The position numbers and the translations under genes were made by a program. From positions 11,244,262 to 11,308,261 of the forward strand of contig NC_068930.1 of the NCBI RefSeq assembly GCF_023091745.1: a DNA stretch of 64,000 bases, written 5' to 3'. Shown piece by piece: positions 23,568 to 34,035 of the stretch. This DNA is from Budorcas taxicolor. Lineage: Eukaryota; Chordata; Mammalia; Artiodactyla; Bovidae. The notes under the pieces were generated by a model. That model saw nothing but the letters and a program-made list of their open reading frames with translations. It did no database searches and had not been told where the DNA came from. The first letter of the stretch is position 1. Each line of letters begins with the position of its first letter.

Positions 23568-23780
23568 GGGACTTACCCAGTGGCTCAGAGGTAAAGAATC
23601 TGCCTGCAGTGCAGGTGACCCAAATTCGATGCCTGGGTTGGGAAGATCCCCTGGAGAAGAGAATGGCCACCCACTCTGGTAATCTTGACTGGGAAATTCC
23701 ATGGACAGAGGAGCCTGGTGGGTTACAGTCCATGGGGTTGCAAAAAGTTGGACACAACTGAAACAATTTTGCATGCATGC
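23568..23780 (+). mobile_element. Bov-tA SINE with target duplication
   Basis: Head 'cttacccagtggctcagagg', BovA body. Direct repeats 'aaggaggtaag' lie at 23557-23567 and 23781-23791. Confidence 0.92.
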
Positions 23781-23791
23781 AAGGAGGTAAG

Positions 23792-24156
23792 AGATGCTTG
23801 GGAGGAAGGGTTGAAATGCAGATTTCTATGGGACAACCTAGTCTGTGAAGGGCCTTTTGGTTTGGGGAGAAAAATGATGGGAATGAGCCAGGTGGAGAGC
23901 AGAGGAAAGCACCTTCTAAGTAGGGGAATTTTGAGAGGTGAACCTGTCATGTTGGAACCAGTGTGGGGCTCAGGGAGGCTGGCTAGAGGGAGTCAGTGGG
24001 TGTGAGCTGGGGGAAGTTGCGGGTAACAGTGGCGGGATCAGGCAGAGCTCTGGGCAGTAGAAGACCTTCGGCTGTCATTCTGTTAGATTTGAGTCAGGTC
24101 TCATGTTTGAAAATGATCCCTTTCTTTTTTTTACCCCAAGTTTTATTAAGTACTCT
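23792..24156. other. Unique sequence
   Basis: No repeat or coding exon recognised. Confidence 0.45.
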
Positions 24157-24167
24157 GTGTACACATT

Positions 24168-24387
24168 TTATTTTTTATTTATTTTTAATTGGAGGACAAT
24201 TGCTTTACAGTTTTGTGTTGGTTTCTGCTGTACAAAATGAATCAGCTCGAAGTATACATATATCCCCTCCCTCTTGAGCCTCCCTCCCACCCTCCCTCAT
24301 CCCACCCCTCTAGGTCATCACAGAGCACCAGGCTGAGCTCCTGTGTTACACAGCAGCTTCCTGCTAGCTATTTATTTTACACATGGT
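24168..24387 (-). mobile_element. L1 3' end, part of a chimeric insertion
   Basis: Antisense L1 3' UTR with its poly-A tail on the left as a T-rich run (24168-24190), then 'ggaggacaattgctttacag' and 'cagcagcttcctgctagcta'. It abuts a sense Bov-A2 at about 24387. One target duplication, 'gtgtacacatt' (24157-24167 and 24611-24621), encloses both. Confidence 0.85.
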
Positions 24388-24610
24388 GGAGGGAGGAGCC
24401 TGGTAGGCTGCAGTCCCTGGGGTCGCTAAGAGTCAGGCACGACTAAGCAACTTCACTTTTACTTGTCACTTTCATGCATTGGAGAAGGACATGGCAGCCC
24501 ACTCCAGTGTTCTTGCCTGGAGAATCCCAGGGATGGGGGAGCCTGGTGGGCTGCCATCTATGGGGTTGCACAGAGTCGGACATGACTGAAGCGACTTAGC
24601 AGCAGCAGCA
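24388..24610 (+). mobile_element. Bov-A2 SINE, 5' truncated, joined to L1 tail
   Basis: Starts inside the first BovA monomer ('ggagggaggagcctggtagg') and ends in 'agcagcagcagca'. There is no target duplication of its own; it shares the outer repeats with the adjoining antisense L1. Confidence 0.88.
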
Positions 24611-24929
24611 GTGTACACATTAGCGCTACCTGAAAATGATCACTCTGACCTTGATGTAAACAACAGATATTGGAGAGAATGTGTCAAAATCAGTCAAGGA
24701 GACCTGTTATTTATAAGCTATCTCAGTAGTCCAGGTGAGAGGGGATGATACCTGGGTGGGTATTTCTGGGTCTGTCTCTGTGGTGTGAAATGGTTAAATG
24801 GATTCCCTCCAAGCTGCTGGTCCTGGCAGATGTTCACCAGTGCAGGGTTGTACCATGTGGGACAATGATCAACATAAACCCTCTTCAGGGTTCATCCAGT
24901 GTCTGCCATATACCAGGAGCTTTCCATAC

Positions 24930-25110
24930 CTTATGTCCAAGTCTCAGAGCAATATTTCAAGATAATGTGACTGCTTCCAAACTATTAATAGAGAAACTGG
25001 GGACCAAAGAAGTTAAGCCCCTGGTCCAAAGCTACACAGCTCATACTTGGCAGAACCAGGTCTCTCTCCCAAATCCATCTGCCTTCAGATCTGCTGTTTA
25101 TGCACTCCAT
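24930..25110 (-). mobile_element. MIR, antisense
   Basis: 'gagaaactggggaccaaaga', 'ggtccaaagctacacagctc' and 'ggcagaaccaggtctctctc' match the reverse complement of MIR in the right order. It accounts for part of the 146-codon frame at 24745-25185. Confidence 0.65.
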
Positions 25111-25359
25111 CCTAAAGCATTTTGCATATTCCTTTTTCATATGGGATCCTTGAGATGTAGCACCTTTTGGTACTTGAAAACTTAGCAGTTATAAAAAGGA
25201 TTCCCATCAGCCGTATCTGCATCTCCTGTAAGTTTCTGGCATATGATTGCTCCTTATCCCCATGTTCACCAGAAAAAGTACTGAATCCCTGTTGAGAGAC
25301 TGATATCTGTCTAGAAGTCTAAACGATACCTTTTCTTAAAATTAGTTTTTATAGGAGTG

Positions 25360-25577
25360 TAAGTAAGTTTTAGTCACTTTAGTTGTGTCCGACTCTTTGC
25401 GACCCCATGGACTGTAGCCCACCAAGCTCCTCTGTCCAGGGGATTTTCCAGGCAAGAATGCTGGAGTGGGTTGCCATGCCCTTCCCAAGGGGATCTTCCT
25501 GACCCAGGGATCAAACCCAGGTCTCTGGCAGGCTCGCTGCTGGCAGGCTCTTTACCATCTGAGCCACCAGGGAAGCT
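25360..25577 (-). mobile_element. Bov-tA SINE
   Basis: Antisense Bov-tA, head ending 'gagccaccagggaagct'. A short 'ggcaggctcgctgctggcag' expansion lies next to the head. Confidence 0.88.
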
Positions 25578-25580
25578 CTG

Positions 25581-25815
25581 CTTGGAGAATAGTTGCTTGA
25601 CAGTGCTGTCAGTTTCTGCTGTGCAGCAAAGCAAATCAGCTGTATGTTTACATATATCGTCTATTTTCTGGATTTCCTTCCCAGTTAGGTCACCAGGAAG
25701 CCCTGAGTAGAGTATCCTGTGTGATACAGATTTGTTATCTATTTCAGGCATAGCATCTACAGTGAATACACGTCGGTCCCAATCACCCAATTCATATTCT
25801 TCCTACCCATCGCCT
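25581..25815 (-). mobile_element. L1 3' UTR fragment, antisense
   Basis: 'gtcagtttctgctgtgcagc' and 'ttgttatctatttcaggcat' match the reverse complement of the artiodactyl L1 3' UTR. Non-coding. Confidence 0.7.
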
Positions 25816-26964
25816 AAAGCCTACTTTTCCATTGGAAATGTCATGGTAAACCCCTCACATTCTAACGCTGTGTCTATAAATGCAAACAAGAAAATACCTA
25901 CAACAATTTTTAAAGAACTTATTTTGGTCTTGCCTTTTATTAGATCAAATTGTGGTTAATATGACACATTGTTTTCTATCAAATTTGAAATAAAATCCAC
26001 CCACATCAGCTAAATATTTTATTCCTCTAGAAAAAATACATTAACACCCTGATCATTTCAATACAGGAGAAATGCATTTGATGTAACACTGTATTCCCCT
26101 CAGGCCTGGTCTCCCTCAGTACAGGAAAGCCCAGCAATGAGACAGTTATTTGGATGATCAGAACAAAATCACTTTTTTCCTCAGTCATCTGTAGAATTTA
26201 AAACAAAGTATTTGGCTTTTGTTTTGTGAATTACCCTTGCAGTTTTATCTGATTTTAATATTGGTGTCGGGACCTGAAGCATCTGAGATTGTTCTTCAGG
26301 TATTTTCATGCTCAAGAAGCGTGATCCAAGGGAGCCCGAACTTTGGCTGGAGGCTGTGGGTCTTTTTTTGAGCTCAGAAAAGGTTCCTCTGAATGTCAGA
26401 AAAAATGTGGTGCAAATTGTAATCTGAGTCACTGATAAGGTCGGTTGGAGGCCGGGTGACTGCCCTTCCTGAACCGAAGCTGAACGGGGCCCAGGTGGGT
26501 GCGGGGCCTTCGTGACCTCTCACACGTGTTTTGACTCCACCTTCGGCCCCAAACAACTCTCGGGAAAGAACGAAGGGCTGTTTTCCCGGAGGTTCCTGGT
26601 CGCTGACCTGGAAAGGGTGACGTTTATCAAGTGGATTTGGAGGGGGCACCTGCAGTCAGCTGCAGGGGCAGGCATCAGGGTGGTGGCAACTGGATCCCCA
26701 ACACCTTAACGAGCAGAGCCCCCAAGGTGAGACTCTTTTGCCCTCCCAGAAATGTTCTGCCGATGTGCTAGTGTGGGGCTTGAGCCTCCTGTGATTTTCA
26801 GGTCTGCCTCACACTTCTGGGCTGCACCCACTTCATGCTTAGGTAAGGAGTTCCCGAGCATCTTTAATGTCAGGCTCTATCTGGGTGGCGAAGAGGAGGT
26901 TTAAGTGGTGCTATGCACATCCCTTCTCTCTCTTCCTTAAAAAGCACAATGTAGCCTTAATCAC
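25816..26964. other. Unique sequence with a modest GC-rich patch
   Basis: 26430-26700 is richer in G+C and CpG than its surroundings, but I see no promoter motif or exon. No repeats recognised. Confidence 0.4.
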
Positions 26965-27165
26965 GGGGCTTCCCAGGGGACTTAGAGGGAAAGAATCTGC
27001 CGGCCAATGCAGGAGACGCGAGAGACAGGGGTTTGATCCCTGGATTGGGAAGATCCCTGGAGGAGGAAATGACAACCCTCTCCAGTATTCTTGCCGAGAG
27101 AATCCCATGGACACAGGAGCCTGGCAGGCTACCCAAAGAGTCTGACATGACTGAGCATGGCACAG
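26965..27165 (+). mobile_element. Bov-tA SINE
   Basis: Head 'ggggcttcccaggggactta' with a small internal insertion before the B-box-like 'gtttgatccc'. The end of the body is shortened. Confidence 0.85.
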
Positions 27166-27255
27166 CAAAGTCTCAATCATAAAACTGAAAAACACAATAA
27201 TGCATTTCTCTTTTGTGGGTTCCGTTTGACTCAAAGACAAGGAAGTACCCTATAG

Positions 27256-27637
27256 CTGCTGCTGCGGCTGCTAAGTTGCTTCAGTTCAGTTCAGTTCAGT
27301 CGGTCAGTCGTGTCCTACTCTTTGCGACTCCATGAGTCGCAGCACGCCAGGCCTCCCTGTCCATCACCAACTCCTGGAGTTCACTTCAGTCGTGTCCAAC
27401 TCTGTGCGACCCCATAGATGGCAGCCCACCAGACTCCCTCACCCCTGGGATTCTCCAGGCAAGAACACTGTAGTGGGTTACCATTTCCTTCTCCAATGCT
27501 TGAAAGTGAAAAGTGAAAGTGAAGTCGCTCAGTCGTGTCTGACTCTTAGCGACCACATGGACTGCAGCCTACCAGGCTCCTTCGCCCATGGGATTTTCCA
27601 GGCAAGGGTACTGGAGTGGGTTGCCATTGCCTTCTCC
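27256..27637 (-). mobile_element. Bov-A2 SINE carrying a nested BovB tail
   Basis: Antisense Bov-A2 (27256-27285 and 27391-27637) with two monomers and the 'gtgaaaagtgaaagtgaag' linker. Flanks 27243-27255 and 27638-27650 match over 13 bp with one mismatch. Confidence 0.9.
27286..27383 (-). mobile_element. 98-bp BovB tail nested in Bov-A2
   Basis: Antisense BovB 3' end ('cagttcagttcagtcggtca' to 'caccaactcctggagtt') interrupts the Bov-A2 near its tail. A 7-bp repeat 'cttcagt' lies at 27279-27285 and 27384-27390. Confidence 0.85.
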
Positions 27638-27799
27638 AAGTATCCTATAGTCTTGCATTCAAAGTATAGGCCCTGCTTGGAAACTCTTAGGAAAAGTGAT
27701 TGCCCCAGACCTATTCAATCATAACCTGCATTTTCAATGTGCTCCTTGGGGATCATTTTAAAATTTAAGAGGGGCTTGTGTCTGAGGGCAGTGTCTCTG

Positions 27800-27900
27800 G
27801 TCCTGGAGGTGGCTATGTCAGCTTGGGCAAACTCTTTAACTTGCTGTGGCCTCAGTTTCCTCATCTGTACACTGGGGGCAGGAGAGGTTGGATGAGGAGA
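27800..27900 (+). mobile_element. MIR fragment
   Basis: 'cttgggcaaactctttaact' and 'cctcagtttcctcatctgta' are the MIR core in sense orientation. Confidence 0.7.
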
Positions 27901-29523
27901 GGGACACCCAACACCCAGCCCAGTGTTTGGTGGGGCAGGGTTCCTGGGGACCTAGGGATCTTCCTCCTGTGGGATGGGAGCAGCACCCCCTAGGAGTCAG
28001 AGCACAGTCAGCCAGCCCAGATCACGTGGGAACACGTGACTGCAGGCTTGGACAGACTCTCAGCTCGGGAAACGCGGCCAGCCCTGACTTGTTGGGAGCA
28101 GCAGGCTCCGCTGTGATGCCAACTGTCTGCCGGGCTCAGCCCATCCCCCCACACCGAGTGCACTGCGTCCAAGTGCCAATCAACTGCAACAAACCCCAGT
28201 GGGCCCCCAACAACAGGTGTCTCATTAAACATCTCTCACCCTCCCAGGCTTAGCCACTGACAGGCACCAAACTAGCACTCAATCACCACTTAATCACAGC
28301 CAAACTCCATTAACAAGTCATACTAATTACCAACTTCTAACAGTGTCTCCAGTTTGGAGGCAAAATACCTTATTCTTTTTAGATAAAAACTGGCTTGTGA
28401 TCCTTCAGAAAGACCCATAATTAGGTCCTTTAAAAATGGGGATGAGGGGAGGAGGTAGGGGAAAAGCTGATAGACCCAGGGTAGGTTCAGTCCTGAAAGG
28501 GCACAATGAGAGGCTCTGTTTGTTTTAATTTTGTACCTACTGGTGGCCCACAAGGGTCCAATTAGCCTGTTACAGCTGCTTGTATTGGTTCCATCCTCTT
28601 GTCTCATCCTTCCTCCCCCTGCTTTTTTTTTTTCCCTAGGAGGGATAAACTTGTAGCACAGATTGCAGGCCTGCAGGCATCCAAAGATCAACAACTAGCT
28701 TTCTGTGATCAAACCCCCTGTGAACCAAGAGCACTCATTTGCAGAATTCCTAATGCATTGGATGAGGTGCGGATGGGTTGACCTGAGCTTGACGTGGCTG
28801 TAACAGGATCTGGTGCCTTTTGAAATGACCAGAAGCTAGATATTCTTGGAACAAGAGCAATTTTGTAGATTGGCTTTTTGCCTTTTTTCAATTTTATATG
28901 GGGTCATGATAACATTATTATCATTACTGTAATTCTTATAATTATTTGCCTTACTTTTTCCATCATAAGGCACTCCATTTTATTGTTTGAGATGGATTTT
29001 TCTTTTCAGAATTTACATCCATAGAGAGCATCCTTTGTCAGTCAAGTATAAGGGATACATTAAAATGAATTTCCTATTGACTTGGATAGACTCATGGATT
29101 CAGCCTGTAGACAGTGGTCACTCTGGGGTCAAGGTCAGTGTAGCCAGTACTAGCAACAGCAAGAAGAGTTAGGGCAAGTGGCAAAACTGCATTAAAATAT
29201 GGCAGAAATTTGGAAGATCACCTTAAGTTCTAATCTTCTATTGTCAAGTGAAGCACCATGTAGATTAAACTTATGAATTAATTCTACCTTTAACTGAATC
29301 CTTTGACATTGAATCAAATCACATTCTGGAATCATGATCTCTGTGTTCCCTAATGAGAGTAGTTTTAAAGGTTTCAGATTTACATAGTGTTTTTAAAAAA
29401 TCTTCTCTAAGAATTCTTGAAGTTTATAAAGATTCAGCCAGCAAGTTTTTTCACCCTTCATATTTTCTGTCATTCCATTTCATTGATCAGATTTCTTTTT
29501 TTCTTTTTAATTTTATTGGGGTA
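27901..29523. other. Unique sequence
   Basis: No gene or repeat family recognised. Frames such as 27846-28253 (135 codons, partly over the MIR) and 28323-28694 lack recognisable domains. Confidence 0.4.
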
Positions 29524-29645
29524 GGAAATTCCCTGGCAGTCCAGCGGTTAAGACTCTGTACTTTCACTTGCTGCCATAGCCCCAAGTTCAAGCCCTGGTC
29601 AGGAGCTAGGATCCCACAAGTTAGGCAGCATGACCAAAAAAGAAA
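29524..29645 (+). mobile_element. CHR-type tRNA-Glu-derived SINE
   Basis: 'ggaaattccctggcagtcca' through 'gttcaagccctggtcagga' to 'gcagcatgaccaaaaaagaa' matches the cetartiodactyl CHR SINE family, which has a tRNA-Glu head and an A-rich end but no BovA body. It lies beside an antisense L1. Confidence 0.8.
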
Positions 29646-29659
29646 ATCACTCAGCAAAT

Positions 29660-30081
29660 GTGAACATTTAAAAAAATTTATTTGAGTATAATTGATCTAC
29701 AATTTTCTGTTAGTTTCTGGTGAATATTAAAGTGATTCAGTTATATATACATACATATATTCATTCTTTTTCAGATTATTTTCCCATTTAGATTATTATA
29801 GAGTATTGAGTAGGATTTCCTCTGCTATACAGTAGGTCCTTGTTGGTTATCTATTTTATATATATGTGGGTATATGTTAATCTCAAACTCCTAATTTAAC
29901 TCTCCTCCCCATATTTCCCCTCTGGTAACCATAAATTTGCCTTCAAAATCTGAGTGTATTTTTGTTTTTAAATAAGTTCATTTATATCATATTAAAAATT
30001 ATATTCCACATTTGAGTTATATCACATAACACTTGTCCTTCTCTGTCTGATCTTCTGCACCTAGTATGATAATCTCTAGGT
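29660..30081 (-). mobile_element. L1 3' end, antisense
   Basis: 'ttgatctacaattttctgtt', 'ctatacagtaggtccttgtt' and 'gtatgataatctctaggt' follow the reverse complement of an artiodactyl L1 3' UTR into ORF2. The match stops at about 30081. Confidence 0.8.
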
Positions 30082-30111
30082 TGAGCCATGATGTAACATA
30101 TGGTGTCACTT

Positions 30112-30175
30112 GGATTCAATGCAATTTCTGTCAAATTACCAATGGCATTTTTCACAGGACTAGAGGAAAGATTTA
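30112..30175 (+). mobile_element. L1 ORF2 fragment, sense (probable 5' inversion of the preceding L1)
   Basis: 'ggattcaatgcaatttctgt' and 'ttaccaatggcatttttcac' match L1 ORF2 in sense orientation. The same motif occurs in the full-length L1 here at about 46264-46310. It lies upstream, in L1 coordinates, of the antisense piece beside it. Confidence 0.65.
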
Positions 30176-30277
30176 ACTTTAAGATGAGAGACACTACTTG
30201 CTGATACTCACTGGAGATGAAGATCTTGATTTCTCTGGGAGTTGCTGGATATTTTGGATCTGCTATGTATACAACTA

Positions 30278-30500
30278 GGGCTTTCCAGGTAGCTCAGCGG
30301 TAAAGAATCTGCCTGTCAATACAGGGGACCCAGGAGACATGGGTTCGATCTTTGGGTCTGGAAGATCCCCTGAAGTAGGAAGTGGCAACCCACTGCAGTA
30401 TTCTTGCTGGAAGAATCTCATGGACAGAGGAGCCAGGTGGGCCACAGCCCATCGGGTGGCAAAGAGTCAGACACAGCTGAGTAACTGAGCATGCATGCAC
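30278..30500 (+). mobile_element. Bov-tA SINE
   Basis: Head 'gggctttccaggtagctcag', a B-box-like 'ggttcgatct', BovA body ending 'gagtaactgagcatgcatgc'. Confidence 0.88.
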
Positions 30501-30815
30501 ACAGGTAACTATCACACAGCTCGGGAAGAGCATGGTCTTTAGGGGAAGACAGACCTTGATCCAGTTTTTCATACTATCCCTGGGGCCTTTGGCAAATGAT
30601 ATGTTAGCTCCATATCTAACACTGGAATGATGTTTACCCCAGTGGTGTGAATATGGAAGAGGGAGTGAACATTAATATCTGTAGCTACTTGCAGCTCTGC
30701 TCTAGGTGCTCAGCAATACTTTTTGCTGTTCCCTTCTTTCACTTTAGCCAGTATGCCCTTTCTTTAGAACTTCCAGAATGGGATAAACTTATTAAGCAGT
30801 AGAAAGAGAAGAAAG
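30501..30815. other. Unique sequence
   Basis: Nothing recognised. Confidence 0.45.
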
Positions 30816-30819
30816 AAAG

Positions 30820-31021
30820 AGAAGTCGCTTAGTCATGTCTGACTCTGCGACCCCGTGGACTGTAGCCCACCAGGCTCCTCTGTCCATGGGATTCTCCAGG
30901 CAAGAATACCGGAGTGGGTTGCCATTTCCTTCTCCAGGGGAATCTTCCCGACCCAGGGATCGAACCCAGGTCTCCCGCATTGCAGGCAGATGCTTTAACC
31001 TCTGCACCACCAGGGAAGCCC
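30820..31021 (-). mobile_element. Bov-tA SINE
   Basis: Antisense, well preserved: B-box complement 'gggatcgaaccc', head end 'ccaccagggaagccc'. A GA-rich run precedes it on the left. Confidence 0.9.
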
Positions 31022-31358
31022 TATAAATCCAGACAGTGAACTGGAGGGAAGCTAAGTACCTGCACCTGGCAGGCTGGCTTCCTGGGTCACCAGAGTTGGC
31101 AGCTACTGCTGTAGATTTAGAAGGGGTGATGGAGCAGTGCCTAACGGGAAGCCTAGAAAACTCAGACTCCTGTTGAGACCAGATGATTAAGACCTGAAAG
31201 GCAGTCATTAGTCTGTGATCCTGCAGGTGGCTCTGAGTCTGGCCACCTGCTTGGATTCATCTCCACCAATGTTTTCTGATACATGCACTTGAGGGTTTCT
31301 TTCTGAGAAATGCATCGCTGGGTTGGTGATAGAAGTCTATAGAAAAATAAGGTTTCCC
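31022..31358. other. Unique sequence
   Basis: Nothing recognised. Confidence 0.45.
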
Positions 31359-31528
31359 TTGGACACGACTGAGTGACTTCACTTTCATGCATTGGAGAAG
31401 GAAATGGCAACCCACTCCAGTGTTCTTGCCTGGAGAATCCCAGGGATGGCAGAGCTTGGGGGGTTGCCGTCTATGGGGTCGCACAGAGTTGGACACGACT
31501 GAAGGGACTTAGCAGCAGCAGCAACAGG
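31359..31528 (+). mobile_element. Bov-A2 SINE, 5' truncated
   Basis: Starts near the end of the first monomer ('ggacacgactgagtgacttc'), then a full second monomer to 'agcagcagcagcaac'. Confidence 0.87.
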
Positions 31529-31588
31529 TATTTACTCTAGAGCCTTTTTTTTTTCCCAAAGAGAATACATTTTTCTCCTTCTTCTAAG

Positions 31589-32199
31589 TGGAACTAATGA
31601 CAAATTTCACTTTCTTGGGCTCCAAAATCACTGCAGACAGTGACTGCAGCCTTGAAATGAAAAGACATTTTCTCTTTGGAAGGAAAACCATGATAAACCT
31701 AGACAGTGTGTTAAAAAGCAAAGACATCACTTTGCCAACAAAGGTCATATATTTAAAGCTATGGTTTTTCCAATAATCACGTATGGATGTGAGTGTTGGG
31801 CCATAAAGAAAGCTGAGTGCCAAAGAACTGATACTTTTGAACTGTGGTGTTGGAGAAGACTCTTGAGAGTCCCTTGGACTGCAAGGAGGTCAAACCAGTC
31901 CATCCTAAAGGAAATTAGTCCTGAATGTTCATTGGAAGGATGCTGAAGCTGAAGCTTCAATATTTTGGTCACTTGATGCGAAGAGCCGACTGGTTAGAAA
32001 AGACCCGGATGCTGGAAAAGGTTGAAGGCAAAAGGAGAAGGGAACAGCAAAGGATAAGATGGTTAGATAGCAAGACCAACTCATTGGATACTATTTTGAG
32101 CAAACTCAGGGAGATAGTGAAGGACAGATGAGCCTGGTATGCTACAGTCCGTGGGATTGCAACGAGTTGGACAGAATTTAGTGACTGAACAGCAACAAG
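31589..32199 (+). mobile_element. BovB 3' fragment (~610 bp)
   Basis: Runs from 'ttcactttcttgggctccaa' to the terminal 'gactgaacagcaacaag'. It encodes a broken C-terminal part of the BovB ORF. Confidence 0.9.
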
Positions 32200-32640
32200 C
32201 ATAGAATCTCATGTAGATCAATAAGGCTGATATATCAACATTTAACAAGCTGCTTAAATGTTATAGCTCTGAAGGCAAATTTCAAAGCCTTTTTATTTTC
32301 AAATCTTCAAGTTATGGGCAAGTACTTGTGTTGATGTTGACTCTAAGAAGCTGATTGGGGCAATAGGAGGATAGGACCTCCTCTCATCATTAAAAATATC
32401 AGAACGGCAATGAGAAATATTGTACTTCTTGACCGAAATAGAAAACACTTATTCTACTTGTCTCAATGAGCACATGTGATTTTTTGAGTTATTTTTCCAA
32501 AAAATGACAAATCTGTCAGAGCACTGAATGTTATATAACATTAAATTGATGGGCCCTTTCATCTTCCATCCTATGGCTTTCTCCCAGTCTTCTCAGACAT
32601 TGAGCAGCTAGTACACATTGCCCATGTGAGCATAATTCAG
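32200..32640. other. Unique sequence
   Basis: Nothing recognised. Confidence 0.45.
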
Positions 32641-32651
32641 TATTTATTATA

Positions 32652-32847
32652 TTGCTGTTTAGTCACTAAGTCATGTCTGGCTCTTTTGTAGCCAGCCAGG
32701 CTCCTCTGTCTATGGGACTCTCCAGGCAAGAATACTGAACGAGGTTGCCATTTCTTTCTCCAGGGCATCTTCCCAACCCAGGGATCAAACCTGCATCTCT
32801 TGCATTAGCAGATGGATTGTTTACCACTGAGCCACCAGGGAAGCCCA
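32652..32847 (-). mobile_element. Bov-tA SINE with target duplication
   Basis: Antisense Bov-tA with a slightly shortened body. Perfect direct repeats 'tatttattata' lie at 32641-32651 and 32848-32858. Confidence 0.92.
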
Positions 32848-32975
32848 TATTTATTATACATTTAGTTTAATATAAGCCAAATAAATGATACTCTATTGTC
32901 TCATAAGTCACAATTTTAGGTTTTTATGCAAACAGACAGCAAAACAATTTTAACTCCAGGTACCTCTTAGTGGGT

Positions 32976-33422
32976 CAGTTCAGTTCAGCTCAGTCGCTCA
33001 GTCGTGTCCGACTCTTTGTGACCCCATGAACTGCAACACGCCAGGCCTCCCTGTCCATCACCAACTCCTGGAGTTCACTCAGACTCACGTCCATTGAGTC
33101 AGTGATGCCATCCCGCCATCTCATCCTCTGTCGTCCCCTTTTCCTCCTGCCCCCAATCCCTCCCAGCATCAGAGTCTTTTCCGATGAGTCAACTCTTCAC
33201 ATTAGATGGCCAAAGTACTGGAGTTTCAGCTTTAGCATCATTCCTTCCAAAGAAATCCCACGGTTGATCTTCAGAATGGACTGGTTGGATCTCCTTGCAG
33301 TCCAAGGGACTCTCAAGAGTCTTCTCCAACACCACAGTTCAAAAGCATCAATTCTTCGGTGCTCAGCCTTCTTCACAGTCCAGCTCTCACATCCATACAT
33401 GACCACTGGAAAAACCATAGCC
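32976..33422 (-). mobile_element. BovB 3' fragment
   Basis: Antisense, from 'cagttcagttcagctcagtc' to 'gaccactggaaaaaccata'. The reverse translation contains the conserved BovB C-terminal block that includes WCWRRLLRVPWTARR. Confidence 0.9.
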
Positions 33423-33890
33423 TAGTGGTAGGAAAGCATTTAAATGCTCATAAGCTCATGGCTGAGTTTGTCATTTTGTGACAACTTTAAGCTAAACCCT
33501 GGTATAGAAATAGCAGACACCATGCAGGGGAGAGGAACCACAGGGTTGGAAAACAGAAATGGAAGTGTTCTGGATGCTACCAGTCCTGAGACCTTAATTA
33601 TGCTCACTGAGTCCTGTTCCCCATATGTGAAAGGAGGGTGCTGATGCCACTCCTTCAGTGGACCACCCCATGAAGAGAACTAGACAAAACACAGCAAATA
33701 TGAGGGTGATGCTCAAGGCAGAAAGACATTTCTAGGATATCCCAAGGTTGTCATGTGAGGGAGGGGGACTGCACAGGGGAAAGTGAGAGAGAGAGGGACA
33801 CATGTTTATGATCCCCAGGCTGTCTCCACTTTCCAAAGCAGGGCAAAAATACACAGTGAAATAAAATGTCTGTGATTTTTTTAAATTTGT
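33423..33890. other. Unique sequence
   Basis: Nothing recognised. Confidence 0.45.
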
Positions 33891-33901
33891 GACAAAGTTA
33901 C

Positions 33902-34035
33902 GTTATGTATGCTAAGTCGCTTCAGTTGTGTCCGACTCTTTGCAACCCTGTGGACTGTAGCCTGTCAGGTTCCTCTGTCCAAGGGGTTCTCCAGGCAAGA
34001 ATACTGGAGTGGGTTGCTGGGCCCTCCTCCAGGGA
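33902..34035 (-). mobile_element. Bov-tA/BovA SINE, 5' truncated, with target duplication
   Basis: Only the BovA body is present; the tRNA head is missing. Perfect direct repeats 'gacaaagttac' at 33891-33901 and 34036-34046 show that it inserted in truncated form. Confidence 0.9.

Noticed and set aside
24745..25185. 146-codon plus-strand frame, one of the longest outside transposons
   Set aside because: Its middle part overlaps an antisense MIR and no protein domain is seen.
26430..26710. CpG-island-like promoter
   Set aside because: Too short and CpG enrichment is modest by eye; no adjoining exon or promoter motif.
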